Positions 57,694 to 64,000 of a stretch of 64,000 bases of DNA are shown piece by piece. The stretch is from NCBI GenBank assembly GCA_015680685.1, contig MNCI01028376.1:4431-68430 (forward strand), read 5' to 3'. How positions within the stretch are numbered: the stretch's first letter is position 1; every line of letters starts with the position of its first letter. The notes under the pieces are model-generated. The model was not told where the DNA came from. It made no database searches and saw nothing but the letters and a program-made list of their open reading frames with translations. The translations under genes and the position numbers were made by a program. The stretch is from Gnetum montanum. Taxonomy: Eukaryota; Streptophyta; Gnetopsida; Gnetales; Gnetaceae.

Positions 57694-58532
57694 TGATGAG
57701 TTGCGATATCGGGTCTACGTTATTGGAGCTTGCCAAGCAATATTGGACATCTGATGTTGAAACTTGTCTTGTTGCCTATAAATAAGAGGTAGGTGCACTT
57801 GGTTTGGTATTAGATAGTTAGTTTTCTTAGTCCCTTACCCAAACTCTTGCCATTTTTTCTTTCTAGAGTTAGAATTATTTCTAAGTGCCCGTAGTAGGAG
57901 TCATAAAGTGAATGGATATTTATTTGAGCATTGTGTACCCGAGCACACCTTGTGATTGGAAATAAAGATGAACTTTGTGATAAACCTTGCAACATTCATA
58001 ATAGTTTAATTATTTCATTGAAATGTTATTTACTGTTATTTGTTGTTATTCACTACCCTCATTTGTTAATTAATGTTATTTTTATTGAATCATTAATTAC
58101 CCATGAATTAGTACACTTAGTATAACCACTTCAAGCATATGTGGAACACTTGGTAACCCAGTAATGGCTAGCATTTGGTAATCCTAGTAGTGTTACACTG
58201 GTTCAAGATGTGTTCGGCAAGTGGGAATGGATGCTAGTGTTAGGACTAGTTCGAGAATAGTTAAATAGTTAAATCAAATTAGTAATTAAATTATTTCATT
58301 TCACCCCTTTAAGCACCAGGAACATAAAACATAAAAAGCATATAAATCATATACCTCAAGTTTACTTAACCATACAATCATGCCTTACAAGTAAGCTTGG
58401 GAAGACAATGATCAGATAACCCATCCTTGTTCTGTGTAAGCACATAAGCACTTAGTCCTTGGAGTTTGATCGGATCGTGCATGAACGCTCGTATTCATAT
58501 GGTTGGGCATAGGGGTACCTCAGCGCTCATCA
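57694..58532 (+). mobile_element. 5' LTR of el3
   Basis: TGATGAGTTGCG to GCGCTCATCA, 839 bp, with TATA at 57776. It lacks the 23-bp U3 array seen in el1. The second half (GTAACCCAGTAATGGCTAGC and following) aligns with el1's LTR. The primer site TGGTTCTATTGTTGGGGCC is at 58534-58552. Confidence 0.85.
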
Positions 58533-58670
58533 TTGGTTCTATTGTTGGGGCCTTTGTTGTTTATGCACTAATTAGAACTTAGAAAATATTTCCATCATTG
58601 GAACAAACCCTTAGGGTTAGTTATCTAGTAATCATTGAAAAAGAAAGTAGTGCACACTGAATAATCAATC

Positions 58671-59745
58671 ATGTCTCCTTCTTATGAGAGCACTTCACTA
58701 CCTAGGTCCGACACAATGAACAATCGTAGACATAATATACATGAGACCCTTCCCTCCAAAAGAAGGAAGTTAGATTTTGTGAAGATGAGAAGAGTCATCA
58801 CTAGAAGAGATGGTGAATAGGAAAACCTTGCCCATTCAAAAATTTGCATCAGAAGTATCAACAAAGGTAGGTCAATTATGGAATTTCGTAGATGATAAAT
58901 TTCAAATAATTCTAATAGTAGAGGAGTCTAGAGAGCAAATTAGTGATTGAGAGAAAAGAAAAAAGAAAAAAGATGAATATGCACATAACAAGGGTAAGAA
59001 CAAAGTTTCCTTCATTGAAGAGGTTGTGGATTCAGAAATAAACAATGATGGTGGATGTGAGATATGCCAATATGACCATCCTAAGGGATGTTGCCTAGTA
59101 GTGTCACATTTGTAGGAGTATGGGGTGTATGCACTAAACCCATGATTAAACAAATGACAAAAACCCTGTAGGTTACCTCATCCTCAAGGTAACCCAAAGA
59201 AATTCCACCAACCCTTGACATATTATCCAAGTGGAACTCCACTACAATCGAATGAACAACATCAATAGTGTCAACATCCATAATCATGGGGAATGCCACT
59301 ACCACAACAACAGTACCGTTACCATCAACCTAACCCATACAGGTACTATGTTTAGTAGCCAATCTCTCCATGTGACTCCACTAGTCACATTACTCCTCAG
59401 CCTCACTACCAAATCCACGAATACTATAGAACTCCTTCTCCTAGGGGTGATGTTCCACAAATGTACTATCCTTCTCATTTGACTACACCTCTTCCACCCT
59501 TAGCTCCACTACCACCTGCTCCAACTATGCAGGGTGAGCTTCCTACCCAGCCACAGCAACATAACACTACAAGGGTTGTTAACCCGCAATCTACTATTGG
59601 TTTAGAAAACTACACAAAGAAGAGTCCTTTCTTTAGAACCAATAGTCCAAATAAGTCCTTACAACCACAAGTGGCTAATTCTTTGAACTCCTCACCATCA
59701 TTTGAATCTTCAGAGCTTCCTTTGAATCAAAAACCATGCCCAACA
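58671..59745 (+). pseudogene. gag of el3 with internal deletion
   Basis: It starts MSPSYESTSLPRSDTMNNRR (58671), then jumps near 58745 straight to LPSKRRKLDFVK, which corresponds to el1 33275 onward, so more than 1 kb encoding the gag core is missing. The zinc knuckle C-EI-C-QYD-H-PKG-C is intact at 59057-59093. A Pro/Tyr-rich stretch (59330-59560) precedes the protease. Confidence 0.75.
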
Positions 59746-60260
59746 CACACAGTCATGTTGACTCATGCTATTACCAATTGGATTAAAGTTGGCCATCTTC
59801 CTAGGAAATTCTCTGATCTTGGAAGTCTTCTTATTTATTTACAGATCATTGGAAATGAGGCCTACAAAGCTCTTTTGGATTCATGTTCTGGTGTTAACTT
59901 AATCTCTCAAGAAATGTATAAAGCCTAGAACCTACATCCACTAAAAAAGAGTAACATTTGTTTAAGGTTGGTTGACCAGGCCATCACTGTCCCATTAGGA
60001 CTAGTGGAAAACATTATCACCACTATTTGTAGGTGGTCATATCTAGTCAATTTCCTAGTGATTCAAGTCAACAACTGTAAGGGGGACCTTCCAATCATAA
60101 TGGGAAGAGCATGGCTAAGTAAGATTGATGCACACCTAGGCATATGTGATCTTTTTCTAGAAATATCAAAGGAAAATATGTTTGAAAAGATTGAGAAGAA
60201 GAAAGTTTCATGCATCACATATAGTGACATAGGGTGCAACTACATGTAGAAGGCCTAGTT
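59746..60260 (+). pseudogene. Protease region of el3
   Basis: MLTHAITNWIKVGHLPRKFS (59755), ALLDSCSGVNLISQEMYKA (59869; active Asp kept, DLGAS changed to DSCSG), VDQAITVPLGLVENII, VNFLVIQVNN and GDLPIIMGRAWLS (60087). There are only two stops in this part. It is one polyprotein frame with gag and RT. Confidence 0.8.
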
Positions 60261-60276
60261 TGTACAGTGGTTAACA

Positions 60277-61009
60277 TTGCTTGCATGCAACCAATGTGCA
60301 CAAGTAATGGATATACAAAGATGCTTGTATGTAGCAACCATAAGACAGGAAGGCATCCAGTGGCTAACAATTGACCAAGAGAGTAATTCAACTATATGCA
60401 TTGAACCAACTAAGAGCTTGATTTGCACCTACATCAATAGCATAGATACATTAGAGCAAGTTCATCACCAACTTCCAAGTCCTGACATTGAAAATATCAA
60501 CTGGGAGAAGTTAGAAATCCTTGATGAGTTTAAGTAAGAGCCCCTCAAATTAAAAATATTTCCCATCAATATGGAATATACATTTTTCAAGAATATAAAA
60601 CTGGAAATTATCAATGCTAAGCTCACTCCTCAACAAAAAGAAAAACTGTTAGAAATGATAAGCAAATGGTTGAAAGCATTTGCTTGGTCATATCCTGAAT
60701 TAACCGGAACAGATTCTAGGATATGTCAACATAGAATTTACATTGACCCCTCCATGAAGCCTTGATGACAACCACAAAGATGACTAAACCCAAAGCTTAA
60801 GCAACTAGTTGAAGAAGAAATTAAACAACTTCTAAAAGCTGAGTTCATCTACCCCATTATTGATAGTGAATGGGTTAGTCTATTAGTCATTGTGCCTAAA
60901 ACGGGAGGTAAATGGAGGGTGTGTATAGACTTTAGGTTGCTAAACATGACAACATTTAAAGACCATTTTCCATTTCCATTTGTTGACCAAGTCTTAGATA
61001 CCATTGCAC
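60277..61009 (+). pseudogene. RT, first half, of el3
   Basis: The linker ENINWEKLEILDEFK (about 60490) and the ....AFAWSYPEL.G motif (60682) lead into SEWVSLLVIVPKTGGKWRVC (60868), FRLLNMTTFKDHFPFPFVDQ and VLDTIA at the N (61010). The catalytic half, with the FMDD box, is not in the window because the assembly is broken here. Confidence 0.82.
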
Positions 61010-61010
61010 N

Positions 61011-61433
61011 TAGAAAACTATAGTAGCAATGTCGTGCAATGGTATCTAAGACTTGGTCAACAAATGGAAATGGAAAATGGTCTTTAAATGTTGTCATGTT
61101 TAGCAACCTAAAGTCTATACACACCCTCCATTTACCTCCCGTTTTAGGCACAATGACTAATAGACTAACCCATTCACTATCAATAATGGGGTAGATGAAC
61201 TCAGCTTTTAGAAGTTGTTTAATTTCTTCTTCAACTAGTTGCTTAAGCTTTGGGTTTAGTCATCTTTGTGGTTGTCATCAAGGCTTCATGGAGGGGTCAA
61301 TGTAAATTCTATGTTGACATATCCTAGAATCTGTTCCGGTTAATTCAGGATATGACCAAGCAAATGCTTTCAACCATTTGCTTATCATTTCTAACAGTTT
61401 TTCTTTTTGTTGAGGAGTGAGCTTAGCATTGAT
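61011..61433 (-). other. Inverted contig repeating el3 RT
   Basis: It is the reverse complement of 60607-61009, apparently without mismatch, plus about 22 bp that extend RT further (to YYSFL, family YYNFLDGYSGY). It has a single N on each side. True RT sequence of about 400 bp is missing after it. Best read as a misoriented contig that overlaps its neighbour, not a biological palindrome. Confidence 0.85.
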
Positions 61434-61434
61434 N

Positions 61435-61800
61435 GCGGGTCCAAATTTGCTTTAGAAGCTATACTTACATAGTTATATGACCAAAAGTGACCCTATTACA
61501 TTCACTGTGCAAGTTGAAGTATCACTGATGCACAGCTCAACGACACCACAATTGAAAAAGAGTTAATAGCGATGGTGTTTGCACTAGAAAATTTTAGGCA
61601 CTATGTATTAGGCTATAAGATATTTGTATACACAGATCATAGTGCAATTTGATTCTTGATGAATAAACCTATGGTGAGCCTTCGCATTATACACTAGCTC
61701 GTGATCTTACAAGAGTTCAATCTTACAATGATCGATCGTAAAGGCACCAAGAATGTTGTTGTCAATCATTTATCTTAGTTACGATGGAACAACAAAGAGA
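61435..61800 (+). pseudogene. RNase H of el3
   Basis: In broken frames: ALEAILT-like start (61450), YYIHCASxSITDAQLNDTTI, EKELIAMVFALENFRHYVLG (61558), YKIFVYTDHSAI (61617), MNKPMVSLRIIH, and VVVNHLS near 61753. It includes the segment deleted from el1. Confidence 0.7.
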
Positions 61801-62029
61801 AAGAATATCTAATCTATGATCATTTCCGTGACGAACTCCTCTTTGTAGGTGTAATAAACAATCAATTACCCACCAATACAAATTGGTATAGTAGCATTCT
61901 CACTTACCTACTTACATAAGAAACACCACAAGGGCTAGATGTTAAAAAGAAACAATAGTTTCTTCACCAAGCCAAATATTTTATGAAAATCAATGAACAC
62001 CTTTATAAGGAATGTTCTGATGGCTTGGT

Positions 62030-62720
62030 CCAATGGTGTGTTCCTGATGTAGATCAATTACGAGTTCTCCAAGATGCACATGAGGGCCCTTGTGGGGGTC
62101 ATTATGCTGGGAGATGAATAGCCATTAAAATCTTACTTGCAGGATACTATTGGCCTACATTGTTTTGGGATGCTCATCATTTCATCCAATCTTGTGAGCA
62201 CTCTCAACATGATGGGGAAATGACTGCTAGAATGGAGGGTCCACAACAATAGATTCAACCCTTAGAACCCTTCGACATATGGGCTATTGATTTTATGGGG
62301 ACTATTACACCAAAGTCCAATGAAAAAGCATACATTGTTGTTGCTATTGACTATTTTACAAAATGGGTAGAAGTATCCATTGTTATAGACTACAGATCAT
62401 CTACTGCTGCACGATTTGTTCAACAACAAATCATAAACAGGTTTGGCATGCCTCATGCACTTATTTCTAATAATGATACACACATTATAGGTGTGAGCTT
62501 TCAAAAGTTGATGCAACGCTTAGGAGTTGGCCATAAACTAACTACACCGTATGATCCTCAAGCAAATGGTCAAGCTAAAGACACCAATAGGGAAATCACA
62601 AAAATATTGACATGCACCATTAGAAAATATAGGAGAGACTGAAGCACTAAACTAAATGATGCTTTTTGGGCATATTGCTCCACATGGAAACTTCCTATAG
62701 GCTACTCTCCCTACAAGTTA
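62030..62720 (+). pseudogene. Integrase of el3
   Basis: QDAHEGPCGGHYAGR (62068), CEHSQHDGEMTARMEGPQQ and FDIWAIDFMGTITPKSNEKA (62269). Then IVVAIDYFTKWVEVSIVIDY (first Asp), ALISNNDTHIIGVSFQKLMQ (second Asp of LDNG lost, D to N) and YDPQANGQAKDTNREITKIL (62546). Lys stands where the third catalytic Glu belongs. The longest stop-free stretch is 62295-62642. Confidence 0.85.
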
Positions 62721-64000
62721 GTGTATGATAAACTTCTAACACTTCCTATCCAAGCTGAGCTTCGTACACTATCTACAACATGTTACCTCAACCTTGACCT
62801 CAGTTTAGCATAGAAAGATGATTAATGAACCTTAACTTGCTAGATGAAAATTGATTAGCCACCTTGTTATTCGATGAATTGCACAAGACATTTAACAAAC
62901 ACCGTCATGACTTAAGGATTAGAAAAGTCAATTACCAACCAGGGAATAAGGTTTTGTATTGGAATCCTACGCATGTGCCACAATGAACTGGATTTCAAAT
63001 GTTGTGGGAAGGATCTTATATTATTCATGAAACTTTTCCTCCAGGGGCCATGATGATATACAAACCTAAAAGATAGAATAAGAAATTATTGGTCAACATC
63101 TAGCAAACCAAACCTTTCCATGAGCTTCAAATAGCTAGTACTAATGCTACCTCTATTTATGAATAGATCTACTCATAATTTCAGATCTCCTTCTTTTCAC
63201 TCAGTTGTGGGTGAGATGGCCACCAATGCTATTCATTTTAAGCCCTCAATTTCTTTTGTTCTTTTTGTTTTACACATTTTTATGTCACACATTTTTTCAT
63301 GTTTACTTCTTTTTGTTTTACTCTTTCTTTCTTTATTACATTTTTGCCAATTTATTCTCACTCATCAAATAATAAGTGCTCATGATGGTGAATTGTATTA
63401 TAATAGTGACTATTGCTAATGTTTGGTTTTTGCCTTTGACTTCCAATGTTGATTCTAAGATATGGTTTCTTTTGATAAAACAGGCAATGAGTCTCCGTCA
63501 TCCATTCATCCATTTAACTCTATGATCTTCCTTGTTTTGGAAATGTATTGTCCCTTTTTCTAAGAAAACTTATTAATGAATTGTAACTTGGTACTCTTCA
63601 AACCAAGGAAAGATTCAAATGGATTGAAAATGGTATAACTTCAAGGGCATTCGATGTATTTTTGTTGGCCACTCTCTTGGATACTTAAATTTTTTTCATG
63701 GGTTTTTCACCATTCCTCTTTTGACCAATATCAGGAAGTTGACTAAATCAAATAAGTCTTTTCATGGTGTGGTTTTTACTCAAAAAAATAGTGGGAATTC
63801 AAAGCACACCCCTCAAACATAATAAAGAAACATGGGCTACAAGCACTAGTTATGGCATTGGAAAGACATGCTACCCATGCCTGAAGGTTCCCTCTAACTA
63901 AGGTCCTTTCTCATTTCCTGTTTCTCTATTCTTCTCTTTTTGGAATGACGGTAAATCTGTAAAAGCATTCTTGTTGCTTTAGGAGGATGGGTTGGTCAAG
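62721..64000 (+). other. Integrase tail and post-pol region of el3
   Basis: The integrase C-terminal tail continues to about 63100 (NTH-like VPQ, then GSYIIHETFPPGAMMIYKPK at about 63015). Then follow the conserved GTGGGTGAGATGGCCACCAATGC stretch (63207) and the shared block TACCCATGCCTGAAGGTTCCCTC (63870). The window ends inside this region. Confidence 0.6.

Larger units (their letters stand above)
57694..64000 (+). mobile_element. el3: Athila-like element, runs off the window
   Basis: It has a 5' LTR, primer site, shortened gag, protease, RT, RNase H, integrase and post-pol region in order, homologous to el1 throughout. The 3' LTR is beyond 64000. It inserted into the 5' LTR of el2. Coding parts are better preserved than in el1 and el2: gag-protease-RT stays in one frame from 59461 to about 60980 with few stops. 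Confidence 0.88.

Noticed and set aside
60607-61433. Biological palindrome or foldback element
   Set aside because: Apparently perfect identity in an otherwise old element and single N at each border point to a misoriented contig, so I do not list it as a foldback element.

Overview
The window looks like nuclear DNA from a seed plant with a large, repeat-filled genome. The evidence is a plant type I O-methyltransferase exon, plant LTR retrotransposons of several lineages, an L1-type LINE, and very heavy decay by point mutation. A gymnosperm would fit the amount of old nested retrotransposon, but that is inference. No bacterial, phage or CRISPR structure is present. I see no complete, intact protein-coding gene.

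Region 1 (1-11460) is mixed. It holds a 22-bp minisatellite, an intronless CCR4-type deadenylase pseudogene (1243-2487), part of an LTR, a well-preserved first exon of an O-methyltransferase on the minus strand (4551-3739), and a decayed Ty1/copia gag on the minus strand split by a clean solo LTR (6728-7634, 5-bp target duplication). A second GC-richer island (9230-10370) holds a possible cytochrome P450-like exon.

Region 2 (11461-30302) contains a non-autonomous LTR element (11461-14619) with one long unrecognised reading frame and no pol. It also contains an LTR of a second family inserted in it, the tail of a Ty3/gypsy element, about 4.8 kb with nothing recognisable, a dead LINE (about 22540-25780), a copia integrase scrap and a 260-bp tandem repeat.

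Region 3 (29427-64000) is a stack of nested retrotransposons. A large Athila-like Ty3/gypsy element on the minus strand (called el2) runs from its 3' LTR at 29427-30302 to a partial 5' LTR ending at 57693. Three elements have inserted into it: a complete Athila-like element on the plus strand (el1, 30921-40737), a Ty1/copia element (45774 to about 50143), and a third Athila-like element (el3, from 57694 past the window end).

The most unusual feature is that el2 carries, between pol and its 3' LTR and in sense with gag-pol, several kilobases of decayed but coherent reading frame encoding a protein I cannot name (45321-43640, 42300-40738, and 30915 to about 30560 beyond el1). The frame continues exactly across el1 once el1 and one copy of its target duplication are removed. 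Two short contigs inside el1 and el3 lie inverted between N gaps and are probably scaffolding errors.

In-frame stops throughout are mostly TAG or TGA at positions where relatives have Gln, Arg or Trp. This is the expected trace of C-to-T decay in methylated, silenced DNA.
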